A DNA stretch of 64,000 nt from Gyrodactylus bullatarudis (lineage: Eukaryota > Platyhelminthes > Monogenea > Gyrodactylidea > Gyrodactylidae): assembly GCA_012064415.1 (NCBI GenBank), contig SSNU01000792.1, positions 186,001-250,000 of the forward strand. The letters are read 5' to 3'. Positions within the stretch are counted from its first letter, which is position 1; the number at the start of each line of letters is the position of its first letter. Below the pieces are notes generated by a model. That model did not search any database, had not been told where the DNA came from, and saw only the letters and a list, made by a program, of their open reading frames with translations. The translations under genes were made by a program, and so were the position numbers. Below are positions 24,264 to 35,479 of the stretch, piece by piece.

Positions 24264-27200
24264 ATGGTTACAAAATGCCTAAGCCCTAGACTAGTTTTCT
24301 TTGTGACAATAATTCTACTCTTTACACCTTATGATGTGCTGCAGAAGACGGTCAATACTTGTGTTACATTTTCCAAAGAGTTCTCTGTAGTAGAATTTCT
24401 AAAAAAATCTACTCTCAATAAACTCCTACTACGACCAATTTTCCATATAAACTTTGCGGAGCATGGTCTAGAAGATATCCTCATTGATTTCTCTAAAAAA
24501 CTAGATCACTACATTAGCTTCACGAAAAATGATGTTTTGAAACGCAATAATGTAAATTATCCCTCTGTAGATCGTTTCAGTGTTGATGAATCTATACGAT
24601 ACCTTAAAACGGCTAAGACTTTAAATAGTCAAAAGAACCATAAAAAAGCTATGAAGTTTTTGAAAAAAGCTATTCTTCTTAATCCATTCGAGGCAGAAAT
24701 TCTCAACGAGTTAGGTGAGACAATAGAAAGTCTACTAGGCATTAAATCAGACAAGTTGTTAGATTTTGAATCTCACGAGTCAATCCATGATGATGATGTT
24801 CATACTTCTCTTGAAAAACTAACAGATTTTCTTTATCAAGCAGATTTCTGCTTCTCCAAGGCCCATCACATTGACTTGAATAATGAAAAGGCTAATGAAA
24901 ATAAGCAGAGATTTGAGCCAATAATTGAAAAGATTGATCAGCAAAAGTTGAACACACTTGATGAAAAGTTGGAAAAGTTTTACAATCTTCAGGAGAATAA
25001 TTTTGGCTTTAAAAAGGTTAAATATGAACACTTTCTCAGGTACATATTCCATACAAACGCCATTGAAGGAAATTCCCTGTCCTTAGAAGAGACTCGAGCG
25101 ATTATTGAGACAAAGCTAGCTATTGGGGGTCGCTCAATCATTGAACAAAATGAAGTTCTTGGCTTAGAAGCTGCTCTCAAGTATCTGAATTCTACACTTG
25201 TCGCCAATGGCTTTAGACGTAATTTGAAAGTGGAAAATGTCCTAGAACTACACCGAAGAGTTCTTGGCTTTGTTGACATTGAAGAAGCTGGCAACTTTCG
25301 TCAGACCCAGGTTTTCATTGCTGACCATAAGCCTCCACCGCCTGAGATTGTCCCAAGGCTTGTCGATGAACTCTTGGATTGGTTCAACAAACAATCTGGT
25401 TCAAGTGAGAGATTCTCTTTTGATTTCTGTTGAAAAATGATTTTATAACATCTCTTCTAGAGAATCCTTCTGGTAAAATGATAAAATCTCTTTATATTTG
25501 ATTAGATGTAGCACAATGTTATTTTTATGTTCATTCATGATAGTTTGGTGAAAGTCTAATTTAATTTATAGTGTTCTTTCACCACCGATCAAATTCTAAG
25601 ATGAATGCATTGAATGTGTATTCATATTTTTGTCATTTATTAGTATGTTAGAAAAGGTGTCTAATGATTTTCATAACTTTTTAGGTAATAAAATATCACA
25701 TCCATCAGATCAGGTTAATTAGACGCAAATTATTCCTGGGAATGAACTTTGGTTATTTCAGACTGAATTTTAGTTATCACCAGTTAACCCTTGAACGAAA
25801 TACAGTAAAAATAATACGTAAATGATATTTCGGGTGTATTTTAACCTTTTTATTACTGATTCATTATTTATTGAAATATTTACATGGATAGCTTGAACAT
25901 TTAGCGCAGTTTTTCGGACAGTATGGGCATCCTCTACTACCTATCAATGTTCTAGGTCTTTTGGCTTGACTTTATGTAAAACTTGAGTCATCATAATTCC
26001 TTTTTACGCAAAAGTTCAATGCATAAATCTTTCAAAAATGACACCTAAGTTTTCATGTACGCCTGAAATTCATAATTCAAATGATCGGGAGAACGTAATG
26101 TAAGCTGAAAAAACACCAAAGCTCACAGGTTTTTCTGGGCACGTTAATTTGGTTTCTACGAGTCTTTAAATACACCTTCACCGATACTTCATTTTATGGT
26201 TAGTTATACGAATATTTGAATCAAAACTGGCTTTGTTAATTATTTCGAGTCAAGTATTATACATTGGTCTCTTTAATAATTATTTATAATCTTGTTCTCC
26301 TGACCAAAATAGTTCACCCTATTGAATTGGCCGCCCTGTTCCATTGGAAGTTTGTCTACATCCATCCATTTTTCGATGGTAATGGGCGTACTGCTCGTCT
26401 ATTGATGAACCTGATCCTAATGCAGAATGGTTATCCCCCAGCTCTGATCGAAGTCAAGGACAGATCTCGTTACTTCAAATTGATTCGTGAGGCCAATGAG
26501 GGTGACTTGCGACCCTTTATTCGGTTCATTGGTGAGACTTGATTATCATTAACATGTATAAATATATTAGTTATATCATAAAATATTGGGTTAATTCCAC
26601 AGAATTTATTTTCAAAGGCTAAACTTTTATTCCAAGATTGAAAGTGAACTTGATGGTAAAAACCTAGAAGCGAATCTATACCTTTTGCAGTTCGTTAAGA
26701 AAGATATGAAATTCGATAAGAAACTCGTGAAATTCATTAAGGAATAGTATTTTAAAATGTCATTATTGAAGGAAGATATGAAATTCTATAGGGAAGTTGT
26801 GAAAAACGATGTGGAATTAATGCAAATCATAAAAGGAAAATTTTATTTTCTTTTCGCAATAATTTAGAATGATGATTTTTCAAATGATTTGTGAATTGTA
26901 TTATTTTATCTAGAGTTTATTATCTGCGATCTCCTAGAGTCTTTTCATACAATATTCAGCAACAGGGATACCGTCCTGTCCTCTTAGGTAGTTAATGTTT
27001 TCTCCATTGTTCAACGTTCGATGTGATCAATTAAGCTTTGTAGAACTTGTGGGGTTTTCTTGACATTAATCATTTATATCAAAAATCATTCTTCTTCGAG
27101 GTAAACTCTCTCTGGGATTGCGGATTCATTTTTAAGCGGTTGAATATGGCACTTCTATGTGATTAATGAATTGAGTCCACAAAACCACACTAAACTCATC

Positions 27201-28067
27201 TATCCAATAGCTTACCAATCAGAAGATTAATTGAGATAATTGAATTTATTCACTACATTTGAAGTAATTTTTATCTTAATTTTGTCTCCTTGCAAACGAA
27301 GGATTGATATCTTTGATTGATGAATAAAACTTGAATATTCCTTAATGAATTGCATTATTCCATATCGTTTCTCACAACTTCCCTATTGAATTTCATATCT
27401 TCCTTTAATAATGACATTTTAAAATACTATTCCTTACTGAATTTCATATCTTTCTTAACGAACTGCAAAAGGTATAGATTCAAAAAATTTGTGTACTGTG
27501 GTTAATAATTTTCTCCTGAGAATTATGTTCCAAATGCATAAAAAGCAATCTCTTAAAACATTACTAGGGAAATACAAATAGAAGAGTTTTTTGAAAATAT
27601 TGTGAAGAATCTCATGATACAGCTTGGAAGAAGATCAAGCGGAGTATGAAAGTATGGAAAATATTCAGCTCATGTTTCTGAATGTGGTTTATTCGAATAC
27701 ACGACACTATCAAGGTCAAACCTCTATCGTAGTAAAATTCATTGGAAAATTTTCATTCTCAATCGAGATCTTGTATATCAGAACTTGGAAAAAAAACTCC
27801 ATGAGTTACAAAATAAAATTAATTCTTGTTAGTTTTGGAAAGTATTGTCTTTAAGATCATTTTTTGAATCAACCCCATCATATTGTAAATTCCCTTTGAT
27901 TTACAGTGGACTGTACAGAGAAAACATTAGATGAGTATCTTTTGTCCCTCATTCGGCCACAGCAATATCAGAACCATCCTGCCCAGCGCAAAGAGGTCAT
28001 CTTGAGGCTTGACGAAGCTGAAGAGGATGAAGACAGCCTAATTGACATTCAAAGGATCTTCTACTAA
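24264..28067 (+). CDS. FICD: FICD, Fic-domain protein adenylyltransferase (BiP AMPylase)
   Basis: Three exons: 24264-25404, 26313-26531 and 27907-28067; 506 aa (human 458). Met 24264 is chosen because it directly precedes an N-terminal signal anchor ([11 protein letters not shown]), giving the type II ER membrane topology of the family; the upstream frame has no ATG. A TPR segment follows ([20 protein letters not shown]). The inhibitory helix reads TNAIEGN, with the regulatory Glu at about residue 268, and the catalytic Fic motif is [12 protein letters not shown], His at about residue 398. The end [17 protein letters not shown] matches the family. FICD AMPylates and de-AMPylates the ER chaperone BiP. 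Intron 1 carries a piggyBac remnant and intron 2 an 810-bp inverted-repeat element. The extended C-terminal tail is acidic (EAEEDEDS). Confidence 0.95.
25784..25965 (-). pseudogene. piggyBac remnant: terminus plus C-terminal cysteine cluster
   Basis: TTAACCCTTGAACG at 25784-25797 has the TTAA-CCC form of a piggyBac end. About 75 bp inward, on the minus strand, [18 protein letters not shown] precedes a stop at 25864-25866, the same cysteine cluster as in the remnant at 19278-19390 (CP...C-x2-C-x3-PC). Upstream the frame is interrupted by stops. It lies in FICD intron 1, opposite to the host gene. Confidence 0.6.
26672..27481. mobile_element. 810-bp element with about 130-150-bp terminal inverted repeats
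   Basis: The left arm (26672-26822) starts GAATCTATACCTTTTGCAG and the right arm (about 27350-27481) ends with its reverse complement CTGCAAAAGGTATAGATTC. The arms match through TTCGTTAAGAAAGATATGAA and further blocks, apart from a gap of about 21 nt. The central 530 bp show no coding frame. It is a non-autonomous DNA element in FICD intron 2; no clear target duplication was identified. Confidence 0.75.
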
Positions 28068-28564
28068 ACCCACACAGATTCACCATTGATTAGTACGCCC
28101 TACGTGTCTTTCATTTATAACCAACTCTTTTTTTTGATTTTCTCTACAATTTGTTTATTTATCTTGTTGCTTATTATTACTAATACAATCATCTCAAATG
28201 ACATGTCACTAATATAAACTTTTATATATTAATTTTTACTAGAAACTTTTTCATATATTCACTCACACACAAAGAGAGACAAAATTGCTTGTTTTCTTCT
28301 CATTAATTTTCTTTCTCTTAGCACCCCTCTAACTCTCGTTTGCATGCACGTAAGATTGATTACATGAATGAATGAATGAATCCTAGTAATTTTCACTTTC
28401 TTATGATTTTCTAGTTTTCTTTTGCTAATTTTTCTGTAAATTATGACGTCTAATTGTATTGTTGTTGTTGTTATTATTATGTGCCAGAGAATATGATAAC
28501 TTGATCCATTTATTTTATTCAAGATCACTTGAAAGGTTGCATAAAAGATTGAGTGACATAGACA
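28068..28564. other. FICD to CEP44 intergenic region
   Basis: About 500 bp between two genes in the same direction. It holds the FICD 3' UTR and the CEP44 upstream region. An ATGAATGAATGAATG-type short repeat near 28364-28380 is the only structure noted. Confidence 0.4.
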
Positions 28565-31500
28565 ATGCCGACAGCAATATCAACGGGTCCTTCATCATCC
28601 CTAAAGATGAGCATTGATAATCTAAGGCGAAGCCTGAGGAATTTACGCATTTTTCAAGACTTTGATTACACCAGCATGCTCCAGGGCAATGTTGAACCTC
28701 TCTATACTGTTATAAGGTTTCTCCTTGTCGACTATGAGCCGTTAGTGACCAACTTTTTCGTCAATGAGAAATATGAAATACTGGGTCAGAGTAATTCTCG
28801 TCTTTTGGAGAGCTGGTTCAAGATACTCCGGCAAGTCTTCAATTATCGTCCCACAATTAGTATAGCCCAATTCAATAGTCGGTCATTTATGATAAAGAAA
28901 ATCGAAATCATTTTACATTTCCTCAAACAACTACCGGAACTCCAGCAGAGAATTCGTCGTGGCAATTTTTCAATTAAACAAACACCAAAGTCAAATTATT
29001 GCCTCAGTCGAAGGAACTCCCTCTGTGAAAGTTATAATGGGAGCATTATCTCCAATAATGAAGTGAGTCCTACATCGAAACCGTACTCATGTTCATGTAT
29101 TTGATTATTATTTAACTTGTAGAAATCCCTCTTAAAGTCATTAGACTTCCAGCTGAATCCAAGAAATAGAAGGTCGAGGTCCTCCTCTGAAACTCGTCAC
29201 TATGAAGACCAGAAAGTCTCCAAGGATAATACGAGCTATTCATTTCGCAGTTGTGATGTAAGTCAAATACCTTGACCAAAACCATTTTTTTGCCTAGTTT
29301 TCCCCGAGGAATCTCTCTCGTCTACAAAGTCGCAGTCATCCAAAGCTAGACACGACTGGAATGTCAACCCCCAAGAGTGATGAAATTGTAAATAAACTAC
29401 GTTCAGCTTCCTCTAATAACATGGTGAACAATTCTGGTGAGTTTCTCGATTGTTATTCATTCCAATTAAAGGTCCAACACAAAATGGGAAAGGTCCCATT
29501 GAAAAGGAGATCAAATCAACGAAAAAAGTGTCAAATAACACCAACCCTAGTAAGGATAGATCAAATATTGACATGGATAAGCTTGCCCCCCTTACAGATA
29601 TGCTCGAACAGTTGGCCAAGAAAGTTGACTCAATCAACTCTCGTATGATGAACATGGAGATGGCTGTGGAACGCTTGAGTTATGAGAATGAACTCTTTAA
29701 TGCCAATTTGATGCATGAACGGTCTAACAGGTCGACAACACCATCAAATTACTTTCACCTCTTGAAGGATAACACCGTTACATCACCCAAATTCTATACC
29801 TCATATGAAGATGTGAGCCAATCTAATCCTTAGATACTTAACATCATCTATCGACTATTATATATAGACTTTTCATTTTTTAATCAAGATTATTAAAAGT
29901 CACACCTTTATAGGTTTAAGAAAAAATTGGAGACAGTTGGCGCAAGTTTTTATACTTTGAGAGGAATCTAACGTCATTTTTCAGGGGAATTAGAAAAATG
30001 AGCCAATTTCTCCTTCTAACTGTCATCCCTGGGGTTGAAGCCTCATGCCTTTTTTGTCTAAGATGCCTGGTCACCGCTGTATCCTTCCTTAGTTGATAAT
30101 TTCCTAATTTTGTACCAACTTTTATAAATAATTATTGATGTATTAGGAAACAATCCATTATCGTGCAAAAGTCTACATTTACCATATTTTCTGACCATTT
30201 TTACTACTTAAAAACCAATCAAGATGATCCAAAATCAATTCAAATTGACGCTTCTTTTAAGAGAGTGATAATTGGTTTCTTTGTCTATTGGTGATCGGCA
30301 ATAACCTAGAGAGTTTCAGAAATAGTAGAAGGAAAAATCAGACGTAGAGTTTCATGAATAGTGGAATGATATGGTCTATTCTAAGACGTATAAGGCACCC
30401 TCACGCATATCCATGTATTTCACTCATAAAGTGTCAACACTGTTCAATGAACAGTGTTCATGAAACTCTACGTCTGATTTTTCCTTCTACTATTCCTGAA
30501 ACTCTCTTGGTTATTGGTACTATCGGGTACTTTAATGTCTATCTATTTAACTGAACTAGATATTTTTGTTATTATGAAATATTTTAGTATTTATGAGTCC
30601 ACAATTTTATTTTATATTTGCATGATTAGAGAAGCAATTTCGTTTCTCCACGAGACCAATAAAAACTTTAACATTGCATTTAGGTGAAATTTACCAGAAC
30701 TGAAGATGTTTTTAATATTCTCTTTTAAGAGTCATTTCAGTTCGCAATAGGAACTAAGTCGAATTAGGCATATATCTTCATTCTGATGAAAAGAATTTTA
30801 AAATATTTTTCCTCTCTTCAGATAAATAATAATCAATATTGTCCTTCAGTACCGTTATCCAGGTCTCTAACCAAGACCAACTACTCTCCACTTAAGTCAT
30901 CCTTCATTGAAGTGCAAAATGTCCCTAATGAGACCATCACCAACCTAAAGAATGCCATGAATAAAAAGAATCTCACACAAGAATATAACCCTGCCAAACA
31001 AAATGTTGACTATCTCTCAGTCGCCAAGGCCACTAAGCCCCCACTTCCAATTACATCAACAACAAATAACACCACCAACAATAACCCCTATCCGAATAGT
31101 CTTTTCAATAATTATCGTCATGATGAGTCATCCATCAAGAGTAACACTGATGCATATCAAGCTCAAGTTGATCGGATATCATCCATGTAAGTTAATCTGA
31201 ACTTTTAAAAAGATAACTCTAGACTAGAGAAAGCCTTAATTTTATTCTGAAGATTTTTTTTCGACATAAAAAATTTCGATTTGAATTGACAAGAATTTTA
31301 CAGAAATGACAAATCTGATAATTTTGGGTCACGGGAAAGAATTAAATTTTGTATTACACTACTGTAGATGATTTGAGCTTAGAGCTTTAGAGCTCTATAA
31401 ATTATAGAGAGAACGGGCACTTGTCAAGCTATTTTTTATATCTTGTTAAATACGAGAAGTGGTAGTGATATTTTGGCTTTACCTGAAACATTCTGATTTG

Positions 31501-31696
31501 TAGATAAAAGTTTATTGGTTTGATTTCGGTCAACCAATAAAAAAATTAGATTTCATTTAAATGGTTGTTATTAGAAAGTCAATGACTATTAGATTACGGT
31601 TGATAATTTTGATTCTTTCATAGGCTTGCTGAAACCCAGAGTATATTGGAGCCAACTATAGCTAGAGCGAGGAAAACCGTATCGGAAGCAGAATAA
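28565..31696 (+). CDS. CEP44: Centrosomal protein of 44 kDa (CEP44)-like
   Basis: Six exons, 28565-29062, 29123-29257, 29298-29436, 29472-29812, 30822-31186 and 31624-31696, give 516 aa in one frame. The N-terminal domain (residues about 15-125) matches the CEP44 calponin-homology-like domain: NLRRSLRNL, LVDYEPLVTNFF, SWFKILRQVFNY and FMIKKIEIILHFLKQL. The middle is Ser/Arg-rich and disordered, followed by a predicted coiled coil (MLEQLAKKVDSINSRMMNMEMAVERL) and another disordered region. CEP44 binds the centriole lumen and is needed for centriole-to-centrosome conversion. Longer than human CEP44 (about 390 aa). Introns of 60, 40, 35, 1009 and 437 nt. The start could be Met 28565 or MSIDNLRRS (15 codons in), which aligns better with the family N-terminus. 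Convergent with STRIP. Confidence 0.83.
30299..30516. repeat. Foldback element in CEP44 intron 4
   Basis: Arms of about 59 bp (30299-30357 and 30457-30516) are near-perfect inverse copies, sharing AATAGTAGAAGGAAAAATCA and ACGTAGAGTTTCATGAA. A loop of about 100 bp separates them. Structure typical of a MITE; no target duplication was recognised. Confidence 0.82.
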
Positions 31697-32140
31697 AACA
31701 TTATAATGCTCTCTTGCTTTACTAGTTTCTAGTTCATACAAATCTCAAATAAGCAGTTATCCCTTTCAATCTATGTATTATTATTGCGTTTATCATGAGG
31801 ATTTCAATTTTATGCAAGCCCTCTTTGAGTACATTTTCCAACCTACTGTCAAACGACAATCAATGGAAAACTCAGCAAAAGAAAATTGACAATAATTTTA
31901 GTTACAAATTACATCATTAAGACATGCCCTTTATTATCTATGTCTATGTATTTTTATCGTTCATAGACATTTGAATTTGAAAGAAAATGTAAAATTTTAT
32001 TTTCATTCCCTTGAAAATGATCGTGCTGTAATCATTACTGAAATAAATTATATTTTTAACAACTACACACATGTATGTGTGATAATAAGTTTAAATATTC
32101 GCCTTTCTCTTTCCAAAGTAGAAATATAATAAAAATGAGA
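31697..32140. other. Convergent 3' region of CEP44 and STRIP
   Basis: About 440 bp with 3' UTRs of the two convergent genes. AATAAA-like signals occur on the minus strand near 31980-32000 (TTTTATTTTC read backward) and on the plus strand AAATAAATTA near 32040. No further feature. Confidence 0.4.
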
Positions 32141-35100
32141 TTAGTGGCATTTCACTGTCAAAACATCGTCCCAGTTAATAGGAGATGAGAAGACTTCCTC
32201 TTCTAGCCACTTTTCGTAGTTATTCTTGAATTCATCGGACAACTTGATTTCTACGTTGAGGGCACTAGCCAGGGTATTATCAACAGGCAGAAAGTCCTTG
32301 TCAATCCAGTCGTTGGAATATCTCCTCTGATTGAACTTGTCAATCTTGAGACGAATGGAGACCTCATCAACATGAAGATCTTGCGGTCTTTGCTCAATGT
32401 CTTGTTTAAGAGGTAGAAATTAATAGTAGAATAATAATATGGGAAATTATTAGCTTACCATTAGCATAGGCCCAGTCATCGGTGAGTCGATGGCGGACTT
32501 TCTGATAGATTGCACTCATTACAGTCATGTTGTTTTTACGCCATTGCCTGCCGAGGTATCTTGACTGTAATTTGAGCAATTTCAGAACGTAAAACTGTAA
32601 CATAGGCTGACGGACCTTGAGGATTTTTATGAGGATCGGGGCTGACTTGAATGCAACCATCATCTTTTTGAATAGTTTAATAAGAGAAAATGAATTTCTC
32701 AGCTCGTCGATCAACTCACCCCTGCTCTGCATGGCTTCCACTTTATGAGGGAATTCAAAATTCTCAATAGGTTGATGCAAACGAAAAGATTCCGATTAGA
32801 ATACGAGTTAGACTCCACACAGAGAGAGTCTAATGGAATCTCTTCCATTTTACCAATGAAGCGAGTGGGAAATTCCAAAATTGATATCCTAGATTTTAGG
32901 GGAAATGAAAACTTACGAGTGCTTCTTCATGACAAACGACTCTATGCCGGGGTTGAAAAACTTCAAGACCAATGGTATGTAATTGGCAAATATCAAGTGT
33001 TGAGCAGCATACTCAAATTGGTAGATATGATTCAATTTGAGGCGCTTGAGTAGGGTCAGGAGGATGGCTGAAACAGCCTTGACTATAATCTCCCGATGCC
33101 GATCAATATCAGTGTTTGTAATGAATGATTGAATAACATTTGATCTTGAAAAAAAGAATACTGGATTAATTCATTTGATAAATATTACGAATTTACTTAC
33201 TGTTGTTTAGCTGGAAGAACCTCGTAGATGAAATTACTATGGGTTGCCGGATTTCTAAACGTAGGAGAAGCAGCCAGAAGGATCTTTAAGAGAGAAATCA
33301 GATATTGTGGCAACATTTGATAAATTTCCCTATATAGACGCTCGACATTTTCGTCAAGAATTAAATCATCTTTACGCTTGGAGAAGGGATGGAGAAGAAT
33401 ATCTTCCTCCAATTTAACCTGCAATTCTCCTATAGAAATGTGCAAATGATCTTTGAGGATTTTCACAGCGTCCTTAATTGGTTGAGGTAAACCGATCAGA
33501 GAGTCAATGTCTTCGTGGGAACTCTTGAGATTGAGGAATTTTTCACGAGCCGTATCGATAAAATTCACAATGTCACGATGTTTAACCTGGAATAGAAAGT
33601 TTTGACTTGCAAAAAGTTGCATCTTTCGTGTTAGACTTACCTTCAGTTTCCATGGCAAGTGGTTGGCAGAAGTCTGAGTTTTCTCATCAAACTTGTGATC
33701 ATTAAAGAATTTATCAATGGCCATTAGATATGAGCTATCATCATTCTTTACTTTGCTATCAAATGATCCTTTGGATGAATCTTCGAGAGACGAGTCTTCA
33801 TCCTCCGATGGAAGCGGTGTAGAATTTCTCTCCTGATAAGTCACCTGTTTCTTATTACTATTATTACGCGTGGAAGAATCTTCACCAGAGTCATCATAAA
33901 TGTAAGCATCATCGCCATTGTTGTCTGGCCAAGAATCAAGGGAATCGTTAATTTTCATCTTCTTTAAACTCATTTGAAGTGAAGCATTCTTCTGGAATGC
34001 CAGACGACCACCGGATAAACTTCCACTCTTAGGTTCCTGAATACCTTGACCTTGTCTGTTAGCAATTCTTGATAGACGAGGAACAGAAATTTCTCCTGAA
34101 TTATCAGATGGACAGCATGTTCTTAGGTGTTTGACAATTTCCACATTGTTCTCGTCAAGTTGTTTAAGATTGAAGCGTTTACGAATCTGATTTTTAAGAG
34201 CGAAAATTTCAGATATAGGACCAAGGGTCAGGAGTAGCACTTTCCAAAGTAGCAAAAGAATTTTCTTCAGTGGAAAGCTGGGCACTTCAGCACTGCAAAA
34301 TTTGTGAATCATTCCGAAAAGTAAAATTGTCAAAGTTGTTCTTTTATCTTCAAGCAATGGCTGATCTAAGAATAAATATTATTTCAAAGAATATATTACT
34401 TATTTCAGCTAGAAACTGCTTCTTCAACTGAGAGAAATTTTCATATCCTTTGGAATCATTCATAGTGCGAACTGTCTCAACAAGTATATACAATATTGAT
34501 AAAACAATGCGCAAATTAAGGCAGTCTGTCATTGATCTTTGAGATTTCTGAGATCCCTCTGTTGGCTCTTCTTTACCCCAATTTCTAGAATAAAATCACG
34601 TTCAATACAACACCTACCTTATATCGATCTCTATGAGCAGAAGATTCAAAATAGAGTTGAGAATACCAACTTCCAGGCACATATAAACATTTCTCCGAGT
34701 CCAATTGATCTGATCTTCCTCCAATTCACAAGATCGAAAGTTTCCCTGAAGAATATAAAGTAATGATCTCGCTGCAATCATTCTTTCTTTAGAGTCTCTT
34801 AATTCGAAACGGTCAAGAAGATAATTAAGATATGATTTTTGTTTGTCACTCTTTAATTCAGTCCAAGAAGATGAGGCTAATGAAGAATATTAAGAGAAAT
34901 AGTCTTACAAAATTTTTGAAAGTCTTTTTGGAATATTTTCGAGTTGTCAAGAATGTCATTTTCTTCACTATACGAATAAAATTCTTCAAAAGGAGTTAAC
35001 AATATTGACTAACCAGCTATTTCAATATGATATAAATCAGTATCATTATAATCGAAACGTATATCCTCATTCATGCTGTTTATCATCTAGAAGTAATATG

Positions 35101-35147
35101 GAGTTTCTTACATTATCATCCCTTCCAAAGTTTATTTCAGAATTCAT
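32141..35147 (-). CDS. STRIP: Striatin-interacting protein (STRIP1/2, FAM40), STRIPAK subunit
   Basis: Eleven exons: 35147-35112, 35086-35014, 34983-34909, 34876-34618, 34584-34400, 34365-33641, 33586-33201, 33144-32917, 32888-32720, 32663-32459 and 32400-32141; 867 codons with no break (human STRIP1 837 aa). Conserved blocks in order: DIRFDYNDTDLY and AEFYSYSE, ARSLLYILQGNF, LLFGMIHKFCS, KILLLLWKVLL, LPWKLKVKHRDI, QYLISLLKILLAA, LNHIYQFEYAAQHLIFAN, NLFVCINLLRILN, VAFKSAPIL, KYLGRQWRK-type RYLGRQWRK, MSAIYQKVRHRL, and the C-terminal INWDDVL. STRIP is the core helical scaffold of the STRIPAK phosphatase-kinase complex (PP2A, striatin, GCKIII kinases). Introns are 25, 30, 32, 33, 34, 54, 56, 28, 56 and 58 nt. 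An acidic Ser-rich linker (residues around 300-370) is longer than I expect. Head-to-head with par-3. Confidence 0.97.
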
Positions 35148-35479
35148 GACCAAATGATATGTTTGGACAAACAAAATCTTTTCTGGGTCAAGTTATTGTT
35201 TATATATAAGCGGAAGTTTGAAATTGTACCATAAATTGTATGATTACCATTTATCGTGGTACATTCCAAATCGAGCAGATTCTCCTGAAATCCGGACTAT
35301 AAGAGTTTGATGAGCTTCTAGAAGCACATTCAACCTCGTATATTCTCCATGAATGTGAATAACTCAGCCATTCAAGTGACCACAAGTGAAATTTATTCAA
35401 AACGTACCTTTTTAATTCATTATAAAATAATTTATTAGCTTCGAATTTAACTGTTAGAGACGAGAAGTTTCATGATAAT
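35148..35479. promoter_or_regulatory. Region between divergent STRIP and par-3
   Basis: About 330 bp separate the STRIP start from the first secure par-3 ATG. It may contain a par-3 first exon (35349-35403, MNVNNSAIQV..., phase 1), which joins in frame to an acceptor at 35459 through a 56-nt intron. Shared promoter use is inferred from spacing. Confidence 0.4.

Noticed and set aside
24989..25294. Antisense frame to the FICD Fic domain
   Set aside because: Shadow of the conserved plus-strand exon.
28364..28380. Direct repeats of ATGA considered as a CRISPR-like or satellite array
   Set aside because: Only four tetranucleotide units; ordinary simple sequence in a eukaryotic genome.
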